The notes under the pieces were generated by a model. That model made no database searches and was not told the DNA's origin. It saw only the letters and a program-made list of their open reading frames with translations. 51,377 bases of DNA from Limisphaerales bacterium (GTDB lineage Bacteria > Verrucomicrobiota > Verrucomicrobiia > Limisphaerales > UBA11358), in contig PMOA01000084.1 of the NCBI GenBank assembly GCA_003161635.1, positions 1 to 51,377 on the forward strand, written 5' to 3'. The position numbers and the translations under genes were made by a program. This document shows, one piece after another, positions 8,718 to 16,686 of the stretch (position 1 is its first letter; each line of letters opens with the position of its first letter).

Positions 8718-9173
8718 ATGCGTTGCCCCAAGTGCGGTTGTCAGGAAGACAAAGTCATTGATTCGCGCGCGTCGCGTGAAGGAGCCACAATTCGTCGCCG
8801 CCGCGAGTGTTCCAAGTGCAGCCATCGTTTCACGACCTATGAGGAGGTCGAACGTGAAGGCTTGATGGTGCTCAAGCGCGATGGGCGGCATGAGGAATTT
8901 ACGCGCGAAAAACTTTTATCCGGCATCAAAAAAGCCTGTCAGAAGCGCCCCGTCAGTCCGCAAGCCATGGAAGATTTGGTGGACCACATCGTCGCCGCAG
9001 TGACCGGCAAATTCGAGGGCGAAGTGCCCGCCGAGTTCATCGGCAAAATGGTCGTGGATGGCCTGCGCGACATTGATGAAGTCGCCTACGTGCGTTTTGC
9101 CAGCGTCTATCGCCGGTTTCAGGAAGCCACCGACTTTGTTCACGAAGTCAAAAAACTGGAGGCCAAGCAATGA
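8718..9173 (+). CDS. nrdR: Transcriptional repressor NrdR
   Basis: Zinc-ribbon/ATP-cone repressor that controls ribonucleotide reductase genes according to dATP/ATP level. At 151 residues it is full length. The zinc ribbon uses Cys3, Cys6, Cys31 and Cys34 (MRCPKCG and CSKCSHRF), with DSR and the basic patch IRRRRE between them. The ATP-cone domain occupies about residues 49-139 (VLKRDGRHEEFTREKL). The ATG at 8718 is chosen over the long open frame from 8475 because the zinc ribbon must be at the N-terminus. The stop overlaps the next gene as ATGA. Confidence 0.96.
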   Translation: MRCPKCGCQEDKVIDSRASREGATIRRRRECSKCSHRFTTYEEVEREGLMVLKRDGRHEEFTREKLLSGIKKACQKRPVSPQAMEDLVDHIVAAVTGKFEGEVPAEFIGKMVVDGLRDIDEVAYVRFASVYRRFQEATDFVHEVKKLEAKQ

Positions 9174-9727
9174 TCGCGCTCCAATCCGGCTGCCTGATCT
9201 TCCAACTTTCCAGCGGCGAAAGCGTCCCGTGCTCGGTGGAAATGATTTCCGTCGAACTTACCGGCAACGCCGGGGATTCGCTCGACCCGGAAGTGTTGAG
9301 CCACGCCGCCGCGTCCGTCTTCCACTATTTCAAAAACGAACTGGAACGCGAAACGGTCACCATCGGCGAATTCGCCGGCGCGTTGGAAAAAGTTCTGCGC
9401 CAGCTCGGCTTTGTCATCCGCGCCGGCGCGCTGGAAAACCGCTCGCGGGAAATTGTCGAAACCGACCTTTGCCTGTTCGCGCGCGAATCCGCCGACAGCC
9501 TCGAACTTTTCTTTTTCCCGCGCCTGCGCGACGAACTTCGCGCCCAACTCCGCCAGTCGCCGCGCGTTTTGCGCTTTCGCGGCCTGCGCGGCTGCGTCAA
9601 GCAACTCGCCGGCGCGCGACGCTGGAGTGTCCGTTGCGAAAAATTGCAGGACCACATCGTCGAATACCTCCGCCGCTGCCTTACCGCCGAACCGGAGCAA
9701 AGCGATTGCTCATTGGTGGTGGAATAA
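9170..9727 (+). CDS. Unknown protein translationally coupled to nrdR
   Basis: A 185-residue protein I do not recognise. It begins at an ATG overlapping the nrdR stop by four bases, so coupled expression is likely. There is no signal peptide, membrane segment or obvious catalytic motif. The N-terminal 40 residues suggest beta structure. Residues about 45-85 (LSHAAASVFHYFKNELER then TIGEFAGALEKVLRQLGF) are amphipathic helices. The C-terminal third is arginine- and cysteine-rich (SPRVLRFRGLRGCVKQL), which could suggest nucleic acid or nucleotide contact. The gene strand is not in doubt: G+C usage matches neighbours and the reading frame is uninterrupted. A function linked to deoxynucleotide control is only a guess from position. 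Confidence 0.8.
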   Translation: MIALQSGCLIFQLSSGESVPCSVEMISVELTGNAGDSLDPEVLSHAAASVFHYFKNELERETVTIGEFAGALEKVLRQLGFVIRAGALENRSREIVETDLCLFARESADSLELFFFPRLRDELRAQLRQSPRVLRFRGLRGCVKQLAGARRWSVRCEKLQDHIVEYLRRCLTAEPEQSDCSLVVE

Positions 9728-9732
9728 ATTCT

Positions 9733-9786
9733 GGTAGGGCCGATCCCGCATTGCGGGACCTGGACGCGCGGCAGCGCGTCCCTACC
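9733..9786. repeat. Palindromic element with GGTAGGG/CCCTACC ends
   Basis: The 54-base element has inverted termini GGTAGGG and CCCTACC and two inner hairpins: TCCCGC/GCGGGA, and GGACGCG/CGCGTCC. Its right half, 26 bases from 9761, recurs exactly at 12150-12175 inside the aminotransferase gene. The element ends ten bases before the HIT gene start, so it makes up nearly the whole leader of that gene. Confidence 0.75.
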
Positions 9787-9796
9787 GTGAACAATT

Positions 9797-10141
9797 ATGA
9801 GCAAAACACTTTTTGAAAAAATCATCGCGCGGGAAATTCCCGCGACCATTATTTATGAAGACGATTTGGTCTTCGCGCTTCGCGACATCAATCCCCAGGC
9901 ACCGAAGCATGTTTTGGTGATTCCCAAAAAAGTCATTCCGCGCCTGGCCGAGGCCAAGGCTGAAGACCAGCCGCTGCTCGGGCATCTCCTGCTCAAAGCC
10001 GCCGAAATTGCCGGCAAACTGGGGTTGAACGAAGGCGGCTACCGGCTGGTCATCAACAACGGCGAGGATGGCGGTGAAAGCGTGCCGCACCTGCACGTTC
10101 ACATTCTCGGCGGCCGCCGCATGGCCTGGCCGCCGGGGTGA
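9797..10141 (+). CDS. Histidine triad (HIT) nucleotide-binding protein, HinT-like
   Basis: Small purine-nucleoside phosphoramidate hydrolase of the HIT superfamily. The triad HLHVHILGG places the histidines at 98, 100 and 102, followed by the tail GGRRMAWPPG, which is typical of bacterial HinT. The N-terminal KIIAREIPATIIYEDD is also characteristic. At 114 residues the protein is full length. Start ATG at 9797. Substrate in vivo is not known for most members. Confidence 0.93.
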   Translation: MSKTLFEKIIAREIPATIIYEDDLVFALRDINPQAPKHVLVIPKKVIPRLAEAKAEDQPLLGHLLLKAAEIAGKLGLNEGGYRLVINNGEDGGESVPHLHVHILGGRRMAWPPG

Positions 10142-10188
10142 ATTCGCGCCGGACAGAAATTTTGTTCGGGCGCAAAGTAAAATTCGTT

Positions 10189-10944
10189 ATGCCTGAAAAA
10201 TTCGACATTTGGAAAACGAAACTCGCCTTGTTTTTGGTGTTCGTGGCATTGACAGTTTCCGCGCAAACCAATTCCGTTCACAACTGGACGCTCAAATCCG
10301 GCGCGGTTTTTTCCGGCGATTATTTTTCTTCCGGCACACAGATGGTTGTGATCAAAAGTGGTGGCACGAACTGCATCTTGAAAATTTCAGAACTTTCAAC
10401 GAGCGACTGGCTTTATTTTCAGGATTGCAAAGCCGCGCAACGGCAGATGCAGTTGGACGCGGAAGCAAAACAATTAGCCGCACAAGGCTATATTGAGGCA
10501 AATGCTCAACTGTTGGAAAACTTTCCAGAAAAAGTTAATTTCAAAAAAGTATGGATGGATTGCGAATTTTGGCGGTTCAGTCCATATTCGGCAATGGGGG
10601 AAACGGCACCGGACGTTATATTGGTTTTGCAGGTTGAAGATAAGGATAAGAACCTTTACGAGTATTGCGAAATTTTCAAAGATTTGTCCGATGACAACTT
10701 TTCGACTTCCCGTCCAAATCCAGTGGCACAGGCGCTGTCTAACTTAAAATCTGGCGACAAAATCAGACTGATTGGCATCGGACACAACACTGGCAGCGGC
10801 TTCCATAAATTTGAAATTCAAAACTTTGAAATGATTGAATCCACAGCTGATGCTGCCGCCGTCAAGAAAGTGAAGCAGGATTTGGAAAATCACACGGAGG
10901 CAAACCCAAAGGATGTTGATCCTAACACTGGACTGACAAAGTAG
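10189..10944 (+). CDS. Secreted hypothetical protein, possible SHD1-like N-terminus
   Basis: Unrecognised protein of 251 residues from ATG 10189. Starting there gives a clean signal peptide (KTKLALFLVFVALTVSAQT), unlike the 17-residue longer frame that overlaps the HIT stop. The mature N-terminus (WTLKSGAVFSGDYF through KISELSTSDWLYF) is short beta-rich and resembles the SHD1-like module common in planctomycete and verrucomicrobial exported proteins. That is a weak visual match. The remainder has no motif. Base composition is clearly more A+T-rich than the neighbouring HIT and nrdR genes, as is the following gene, so the pair may be a recent arrival. Confidence 0.75.
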   Translation: MPEKFDIWKTKLALFLVFVALTVSAQTNSVHNWTLKSGAVFSGDYFSSGTQMVVIKSGGTNCILKISELSTSDWLYFQDCKAAQRQMQLDAEAKQLAAQGYIEANAQLLENFPEKVNFKKVWMDCEFWRFSPYSAMGETAPDVILVLQVEDKDKNLYEYCEIFKDLSDDNFSTSRPNPVAQALSNLKSGDKIRLIGIGHNTGSGFHKFEIQNFEMIESTADAAAVKKVKQDLENHTEANPKDVDPNTGLTK

Positions 10945-10946
10945 AT

Positions 10947-11333
10947 ATGGCTGAAGCTCCTATAAAGTGGAAGATTGACCTTTTGCGCGGCATTCTTTCC
11001 GTGCCAGAGAATACTAATTATATGGCTGACTATCAGAGCCAAGATTGGAATTGGTTTCTCGACATGAAGCGAGATGGTTATGTTGAAGGGGAGCCGTCGA
11101 ATTGCACGACACCAGTATTGAATGTTATATCGTTTTACGTTCCAGACCCTAATTGTTTCATTCATGTCCATATCACGAAAAGTGGCAAGGAATTTATTTA
11201 TGATTACGAAGCGAGAACCACCATCCGAGGCTTTTGGAAGAAATACCACTTTTCCATTTTTAAGTGGATATTGGGCGTTGCGGGAGTAGTTTTGGCGGCA
11301 TATTTGATTTACGAGTATGGCTTCAAACAATAG
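10947..11333 (+). CDS. Hypothetical protein with C-terminal membrane anchor
   Basis: A 128-residue protein starting two bases after the preceding stop, so probably co-transcribed with it. The soluble N-terminal portion is rich in aromatic residues (SQDWNWFLDMKRDGY). The last 30 residues contain one hydrophobic helix (FKWILGVAGVVLAAYLIYEY). The cytoplasmic or periplasmic side cannot be decided. No family is recognised. It is A+T-rich like its partner. A large palindromic element begins 30 bases downstream. Confidence 0.7.
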   Translation: MAEAPIKWKIDLLRGILSVPENTNYMADYQSQDWNWFLDMKRDGYVEGEPSNCTTPVLNVISFYVPDPNCFIHVHITKSGKEFIYDYEARTTIRGFWKKYHFSIFKWILGVAGVVLAAYLIYEYGFKQ

Positions 11334-11362
11334 AGCATGACACTTAACAAGTCGCCGGAAAA

Positions 11363-11548
11363 GTCCCGCAGGGACATCGGAAATTAGCCAGCTACGAAGT
11401 GGCTGGTTATCGGCCAACAAAAATTTGCGTCCTGAAAGGACGCTGGAATATATCCAATCATTCCGCCGTCCCTTGCGGCACGAAATCATTTTGCGAATAA
11501 AATCCAGCCACTTCGTAGCTGGCTAATTTCCATCCGTCGCTCCGCGAC
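11363..11548. repeat. 186-base palindromic element with 28-base perfect inverted repeats
   Basis: Inverted repeats at 11379-11406 and 11504-11531 match over all 28 bases (GGAAATTAGCCAGCTACGAA and so on). Each is flanked outwards by a small hairpin: GTCCC/GGGAC at 11363-11375 and GTCGC/GCGAC at 11536-11548. Inside are a GCGTCC/GGACGC hairpin at 11427-11443 and a CCGC/GCGG hairpin around 11463-11478. No protein-coding content is convincing. It sits exactly between convergent genes, where it could also act as a transcription stop. Looks like a non-autonomous MITE or compound REP element. Confidence 0.85.
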
Positions 11549-11554
11549 TCAGTA

Positions 11555-12931
11555 TCACAGAAACCTCCCCAACACCTTTCCCAGCCGCTTGATTCCTTCG
11601 CGGATGTCTTTCTCGCTCGCGTTGCCGAAGCTGATGCGCATTTCGTGATTTGGTTTGCGCCGCGTCGCGTCGTCCGCGTAGCAAATTTCGCCCGGCACGT
11701 AGAGCACGTCGTTTTTCAGCGCGGCCGAGAAAACTTTTGATTTCACGCCCGATTGCAACCCGCGCGGCAGTCGCGCCCAAAAATAAAGTCCGCCTTCCGG
11801 TTCCCACCATTCGACGACTCGTGGAAAATGTTTTTTAATCGCCAGCTTCATCACGCGCGCCTTGTGCGCGTAACGCTTTTCCAGCCGCGCTACATGCCGC
11901 CCGTAAATTCCCGACGCCAATGCGCGGACGAAAAGTTGTTGCAGCAAATTCGCCGTGCCGAAATCGTGATTGCCCTTGATGTGCTTCACTGCTGTGAACA
12001 CCGGCTCCGGCAAAACGCCGTAACCTACGCGCGCGCCGGTCGCGAACGGCTTGGTGAACGTGCCCGCATAAATCACACGGTCCGCCGCGCCGCGCACCAT
12101 GAGGGCGGATTTTTCTCGCGCAATAACAGGACCGATCTGCTGGCCGGCTTGGACGCGCGGCAGCGCGTCCCTACCTTTCATTTCGGGGCAAAAGCACAAC
12201 TCGCGATAGGCCGCGTCTTCGAGCAGGTAAATCGGATGTCCCGCCGCACGCTCAAATTTTTTCAACAATCGCAGAATGCCGCGTTTCTTTTCGAAGCTGG
12301 TCGTGACGCCGGTCGGATTTTGAAAATAGCTGACGAGGTAAAGCATTTTGACCCGGGGCAATTCACCACGGCGTTTGAGCGAGGTCAGGACCTTTTCAAG
12401 ATGCGCGAGGTCAAGGCCGTCGCGTTCGAGCCGCACGGCACGCGCGCGCAGACCACGGCTTTGGAGGATGCTCAAATAAACAAAATACGTCGGGTCTTCC
12501 ACCAGCACGATGTCGTCTTCGTCGCACAACGCTTCCGTCGTCATGTAGAGCAATTGCTGCGAGCCGCTGGCGATGAGCAGGCGTTCGGGCGAATATATTT
12601 CGGGAGGGACGGCGTGCCGCCGTCCCTGATTTTTGGGACGCCGACACGGCGTCCCTCCCAAATCTAATTTCCGCAAATGCTCCGCCGTCAGTTGGCGCAA
12701 GGTTGTGTCACCGGCTGTGATGCCGTATTGCAACGCGGGCTGGCCGGTTTTAGGCGAGCGCAAAACCTGGTTCAATGCGGTGCGCGCTTCGGCAACGGGC
12801 AATGAGGCGTTGTCGGTGAAGCCGGCGGCGAGCGAAATCAGTTTGGGCCGCGAAAGTGCCGCGTGCATGAGCCACGAGATGGGCGGCTCGGTGGTGCGTT
12901 GGCCCATTTTGGATAGTGCATCAGTTTTCAT
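11555..12931 (-). CDS. PLP-dependent aminotransferase (class I/II, MocR/LysN-like) with repeat insertions
   Basis: Fold-type I aminotransferase of 458 residues. The PLP lysine is Lys294 in YAGTFTKPFATGARVGYG. NPTG (about residue 205), the LLEDAAYRE aspartate region and the C-terminal arginine context MRISFGNASEKD complete the active site. Two stretches are foreign to the family: residues about 92-110 (TPCRRPKNQGRRHAVPP) and about 252-264 (GRDALPRVQAG). They are translations of palindromic repeats at 12602-12659 and 12150-12175, inserted without breaking the frame. The first lies between the small domain and the SGSQQLL cofactor loop; the second follows the PLP-ring aspartate. Substrate unknown. 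The enzyme could be active if both inserts loop out. Confidence 0.88.
   Translation of the reverse strand: MKTDALSKMGQRTTEPPISWLMHAALSRPKLISLAAGFTDNASLPVAEARTALNQVLRSPKTGQPALQYGITAGDTTLRQLTAEHLRKLDLGGTPCRRPKNQGRRHAVPPEIYSPERLLIASGSQQLLYMTTEALCDEDDIVLVEDPTYFVYLSILQSRGLRARAVRLERDGLDLAHLEKVLTSLKRRGELPRVKMLYLVSYFQNPTGVTTSFEKKRGILRLLKKFERAAGHPIYLLEDAAYRELCFCPEMKGRDALPRVQAGQQIGPVIAREKSALMVRGAADRVIYAGTFTKPFATGARVGYGVLPEPVFTAVKHIKGNHDFGTANLLQQLFVRALASGIYGRHVARLEKRYAHKARVMKLAIKKHFPRVVEWWEPEGGLYFWARLPRGLQSGVKSKVFSAALKNDVLYVPGEICYADDATRRKPNHEMRISFGNASEKDIREGIKRLGKVLGRFL
12150..12175. repeat. Half-palindromic repeat inside the aminotransferase gene
   Basis: These 26 bases are identical to the right half of the intergenic element at 9733-9786 and contain the GGACGCG/CGCGTCC hairpin. 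Read on the minus strand they encode GRDALPRVQ within the aminotransferase. The left half of the intergenic element has no clear match here. Confidence 0.8.
12602..12659. repeat. GGGAGGGAC-type palindromic element inside the aminotransferase gene
   Basis: The 58-base element has outer arms GGGAGGGAC and GTCCCTCCC and two inner hairpins. It is translated in frame. It belongs with the element at 43635-43703 in the debranching enzyme gene, sharing the ends and the GACGCCGT/GGCGTCC cores. Confidence 0.8.
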
Positions 12932-12937
12932 TCAAAA

Positions 12938-13064
12938 AACATTAAACATCGAACCCTTCGTCGCCAAGGCTATGCAGGGCAGGCATCGAACGTCCAACGT
13001 TGAATTCATTTCACCGGCGGGTTCATTCGATGTTGAGTGTTGGAGGTTCGGCGTTCGATGTTAT
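12938..13064. repeat. Repeat-rich intergenic element (AACATCGAAC / GTTCGATGTT)
   Basis: The 136-base gap upstream of the aminotransferase contains AACATTAAACATCGAAC near its left end and GTTCGATGTTATTG near its right end as imperfect inverted copies. Further seven- to eight-base units (TTGAGTGT, TTGGAGGT, TCGAACGT) lie between. No promoter is convincing. The whole gap is probably a degenerate repeat cluster. Confidence 0.5.
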
Positions 13065-13067
13065 TGC

Positions 13068-13769
13068 TCATTTTGCGCCGAAAACGCTGTCGAGGATGAC
13101 CTGCTTGGTTTTCCAGATCAGCGCCATGGTCATGGCCAGGGGCAGCAGCGCGAAAAACGTCAGCGCCCAAAAGCTGAAACGATCCAACCAGTAGGAAGAG
13201 GCGCCGAGCGTCAACTGCAATCGCGGGGAGTGCAGGAAAACGACGTGGCCCATGCCGAGAAACAAAAGGCCAACGAGCAGCCAGCGGTTGAGGGTGGTGA
13301 ACAGCAGCGTCTCGTGGCGGAGCGTCTCATCCGGCAGCATCGCGCCGAGTTGTTTGAGGACGACGTTCAAATTGAACAAAAAGAGCAGCGCCGACAGAAC
13401 GAGCACAAAAACCGCCGCGTTGAAAAAAGATTGTCCCGGCATTTTATTCTGCCAGTAAAGAAACGGACAAAGGCCGAAATTGACGAGGCCAAGGAGTTTC
13501 GCGCGGTCGAGGGCGTTGCGCCAGGGGCGTTCCTGTTTTTGGAAATCGCTCATTTGCCAGAGGCCGTAGAGCAGCAAACCGGTGCCGGCCAGTACGGGAA
13601 CAATGCCCAGCGGCCGGAGCCAGTCGGCGCGCGCCGTTTCCGCGCAAAGGACCAGCGACGCCGGCAATCCCCAAAACAAAGCGGAAAGTCCGCGCGCCAG
13701 CCGCCCGAGAGAGCGGAGAAGTTCGGCTTCGTTTCGGGTCTCGGTTCCTGGATTTTGGGTCTCGGTCAA
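13068..13769 (-). CDS. Integral membrane protein of unknown function
   Basis: Hypothetical protein of 233 residues with about five to six membrane segments, for example GIVPVLAGTGLLLYGLW, AAVFVLVLSALLFLFNL, WLLVGLLFLGMGHVVFL and FWALTFFALLPLAMTMAL. No conserved motif is recognised. The first dozen residues (TETQNPGTETRNE) are read from a small tandem repeat of a GGGTCTCGGTTCC type at about 13733-13768, so the genuine N-terminus may start a little downstream. It lies 42 bases after the speA stop on the same strand and may be transcribed with it. Confidence 0.7.
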   Translation of the reverse strand: MTETQNPGTETRNEAELLRSLGRLARGLSALFWGLPASLVLCAETARADWLRPLGIVPVLAGTGLLLYGLWQMSDFQKQERPWRNALDRAKLLGLVNFGLCPFLYWQNKMPGQSFFNAAVFVLVLSALLFLFNLNVVLKQLGAMLPDETLRHETLLFTTLNRWLLVGLLFLGMGHVVFLHSPRLQLTLGASSYWLDRFSFWALTFFALLPLAMTMALIWKTKQVILDSVFGAK

Positions 13770-13811
13770 ATTGGTTCCGGGTTTGACATTCCGACAATTT
13801 TCTCTGCCGCC

Positions 13812-15752
13812 TTAAAACGACAAATAGGTGTAAGCCTTCAAGCCGCGTTCGTAATCGTCGAGCAGGCGCATCGCTTCGGACGGCTTCATGCGGTCGGATT
13901 TGATGGCTTCGTCAATCTGCGCCTTCATTTGCCGCTTCAATTCGTTTTCGTCATATTGCACCGCTGCGAGTGATTGGATGATGGTGTTGCCTTCAATGAT
14001 TTCCTCGATGTAATAACCGGTCGGTTCGTCGGGTTCGAGAAAAACGTGAACCTCGTTGACGCGGCCAAACAAGTTGTGCAGGTCGCCCATGATGTCCTGA
14101 TACGCGCCCATCAGGAAAAAACCGATGTAGTACGGTTCGGGCAAACCGTTGCCGTTGGTGTTGAGTTTGTGCAGCGGCAGCGTGTCCCGCACGTCGCGCA
14201 GGTCAATGAACTTGTTCACCTGCCCGTCGGAATCGCACGTGATGTCCACAAGCGTGACTTCGCGCGTGGGGCGTTCGTTCAGGCGGGCAATCGGCATGAT
14301 GGGAAACAACTGGTCGAGCGCCCAGTGATCGAGCAGTGACTGAAAAACGGAAAAATTGCAGAGATACTGGTCGCCCAAGCTGTCTTCGAGCTGGCGGATT
14401 TCCTCCGGCGCGTAAGCCTGGCCTTTGAAACTTTCGACGACGTCGCGGCCGATCTGCCAGTATAGGTCTTCGATTTTCGCCTTGTCGGGCAGATCCAGCA
14501 CGCCGAGCGTAAACATGTGTTGCGCGTCTTCGCGGCGTTCGAGCGCGTCATGATAGGCTTCGAGCTTGTTCAGCTTGCAAAGATTTTTTTTGATGTCGAG
14601 CAATTCCCGAACGAGCGCGTGCTCGTGGTCGCCAAATTTCAAAAATTCGCCGGGCCGGATTTTTTCAATCGCGCCGAACACCTCAACGATCAATACACTG
14701 TGATATGCGACGATGGCGCGTCCGCTTTCGCTGACGATGTCCGGGTGCGGCACATTTTCGGCGTTGCAAACGTCGGCGATGTAATAAACCACGTCGTTCG
14801 TATATTCCTGAAGCGAATAATTCGTCGAGCTTTCAAACGCCGACCGGCTGCCGTCGTAATCCACGCCCAACCCGCCGCCGACGTCGAGATATGAAATCGG
14901 GAAGCCCATCTTGTGCAGTTTCGCGTAAAGCCGCGCGGCCTCCTGCACCGCCTTTTTCACCGTGAGTATGTCCGGCACCTGCGAACCGATGTGAAAATGC
15001 AGCAGCTTGAAACAGTGCCCCAGATTTTCCACCTTCAACATTTCCGTTGCTTCCAAAAGTTCCGCCGTGCTCAGGCCAAACTTCGCATTTTCACCGCCGC
15101 TGCCCGCCCAGCGCCCCGCGCCCTTGCTCAACAGCCGCGCGCGAATGCCGATGAGTGGTTCAACGCCAACCTGTTTGGAAATTGAAATGATTTGCCGCAA
15201 CTCCTCCAGTTTTTCAACGACCATAATGACCATTTTGCCCAGCTTGATGCCGAGCATGGCCATCCGGATGAACTCCGCGTCCTTGTAACCATTGCAAATG
15301 ATGAGGCTGCCCATCTGGTTTTGCATCGCCAGCCCGGCGAACAATTCCGGCTTGCTGCCGACTTCGAGGCCGAAATCAAACGGCTTGCCCGCGTCGAGAA
15401 TTTCCTCCACCACCTCGCGGAGCTGGTTGACTTTGATCGGAAACACGCCGCGATAACGGCCCTTGTAATTGTATTCCGTGATCGAATTGCGAAACGCCAG
15501 GTTGATGGACTCGACACGATGCCGCAAAATGTCCTGAAACCGGATGAGCAGCGGAAACTTCAGCCCGCGCGCCCTGGCCTCCTCGGCCACATCCGTCAAA
15601 TCCACCGCCACGCCCGTGTCCTGCAATGGCCGCGCGATGACGTGTCCGGCGTCGTTGATGTCGAAATACTTCGCGCCCCAGCGATGGATATTGTAAAGCG
15701 CACGCGCCGCTTCAATATCCCACGGCTGCGCCGCGTCATTTGGATTGCTCAT
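13812..15752 (-). CDS. speA: Biosynthetic arginine decarboxylase
   Basis: PLP enzyme converting arginine to agmatine, the first step of a putrescine/spermidine route. At 646 residues it matches the SpeA family (fold-type III). It opens with WDIEAARALYNIHRWGAKYFDIN. The PLP lysine lies in GVFPIKVNQ, the glycine-rich YLDVGGGLGVDYDGS binds the cofactor phosphate, and the C-terminal substrate/dimer region carries ITCDSDG and FLMGAYQDIMGDLHNLFG. The ending YERGLKAYTYLSF is typical. No agmatinase or agmatine deiminase gene is in the window. Confidence 0.96.
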   Translation of the reverse strand: MSNPNDAAQPWDIEAARALYNIHRWGAKYFDINDAGHVIARPLQDTGVAVDLTDVAEEARARGLKFPLLIRFQDILRHRVESINLAFRNSITEYNYKGRYRGVFPIKVNQLREVVEEILDAGKPFDFGLEVGSKPELFAGLAMQNQMGSLIICNGYKDAEFIRMAMLGIKLGKMVIMVVEKLEELRQIISISKQVGVEPLIGIRARLLSKGAGRWAGSGGENAKFGLSTAELLEATEMLKVENLGHCFKLLHFHIGSQVPDILTVKKAVQEAARLYAKLHKMGFPISYLDVGGGLGVDYDGSRSAFESSTNYSLQEYTNDVVYYIADVCNAENVPHPDIVSESGRAIVAYHSVLIVEVFGAIEKIRPGEFLKFGDHEHALVRELLDIKKNLCKLNKLEAYHDALERREDAQHMFTLGVLDLPDKAKIEDLYWQIGRDVVESFKGQAYAPEEIRQLEDSLGDQYLCNFSVFQSLLDHWALDQLFPIMPIARLNERPTREVTLVDITCDSDGQVNKFIDLRDVRDTLPLHKLNTNGNGLPEPYYIGFFLMGAYQDIMGDLHNLFGRVNEVHVFLEPDEPTGYYIEEIIEGNTIIQSLAAVQYDENELKRQMKAQIDEAIKSDRMKPSEAMRLLDDYERGLKAYTYLSF

Positions 15753-15872
15753 CTCGGTGAATTCAAACCGAGCGAACTATAAAATTCTCTGCGCAGAAAG
15801 CAACAAGCGGAATGATTTTTTTTGAAACGCTTCAGGCTTTGCAGTTCGCGAAAAATTTAGTTTCATCGTGCC

Positions 15873-16634
15873 ATGCCAAAAATTTCACTGACTGCCATCG
15901 TCAAACATTGCGACCAACTGCTCCGCACAAAAGAAGCCGGCGATTACGACGGCGCGGTGAACGGCCTGCAAGCCGGAAACTCCGGCGCCGTCACGCGCAT
16001 CGCGGCGGCGGTGGACGCGAGCCTTGCCACCGTGAAACTCGCCATCGTGGCCAAGGCTGACTTGATGGTTGTGCATCACGGATTGTTTTGGTCGCCATCG
16101 CATCCGTGGACGGGCAAAAAATATGAACTGCTCCGGCTGCTCGTGGAAAACAATCTGGCGGTTTACAGCTCGCACTTGCCGCTCGACGCGCATCCCCGGC
16201 TCGGGAACAACGCGCAACTCTGCGCCGCGCTCAGCTTGAAAAATCTGCGCCCCTTTTTCGTCAGTCACGGCCAAACCATCGGTTTTCAAACGCGCGCCAA
16301 AATCTCCCGCGCAGAACTCGCCGCGAAGCTTGAGCGCGCAACCGGCGCGAAACCGCGAATCATTCCGGGTGGCGGCGAAATCTGTCAGCGCATCGGGGTC
16401 GTGACGGGTGGCGCGGGCGGCGATTTGAAACTGGCGGTGGATGAAGGCGTGGACACATTCATCACCGGCGAAGGTCCGCACTGGACATTTGCTCTGGCGG
16501 AGGAACTGGGGCTGAATGTTTTTTACGGCGGCCACTATGCGACGGAGACGTTCGGCGTGAAAGCCCTCGCATCGCATCTTTCCAAAAAGTTCAAGCTGCC
16601 GTGGACATTTGTTGATCATCCGACCGGCTTGTAA
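15873..16634 (+). CDS. Nif3-like dinuclear metal centre protein (DUF34 / YbgI family)
   Basis: Conserved protein of 253 residues in the family once called GTP cyclohydrolase 1 type 2. Metal ligands are visible: the HHGLFW motif at about 67-72, LDAHP at about 105-109, and the C-terminal GGHYATETFGV, where the histidine and glutamate complete the di-metal site. The N-terminal DYDGAVNGLQAG is the usual DNVGLQVG-like segment. The biochemical role of the family is unsettled; links to metal insertion have been proposed. Start ATG at 15873. Divergent from speA and convergent with the following GT2 gene. Confidence 0.9.
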   Translation: MPKISLTAIVKHCDQLLRTKEAGDYDGAVNGLQAGNSGAVTRIAAAVDASLATVKLAIVAKADLMVVHHGLFWSPSHPWTGKKYELLRLLVENNLAVYSSHLPLDAHPRLGNNAQLCAALSLKNLRPFFVSHGQTIGFQTRAKISRAELAAKLERATGAKPRIIPGGGEICQRIGVVTGGAGGDLKLAVDEGVDTFITGEGPHWTFALAEELGLNVFYGGHYATETFGVKALASHLSKKFKLPWTFVDHPTGL

Positions 16635-16686
16635 CGGCGGTTTGTCACCGTCCGGATTGTCGCCCACAGGGAACGCTGAAGGTGGT

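Noticed and set aside
10890-11489. 199-residue minus-strand open frame over the palindromic element
   Set aside because: It runs through the inverted repeats and the end of two genes, so it is repeat-derived and not a gene.
16633-16660. Possible terminator hairpin between the Nif3-like and GT2 genes
   Set aside because: The stem is only four to five imperfect base pairs without a U tract.
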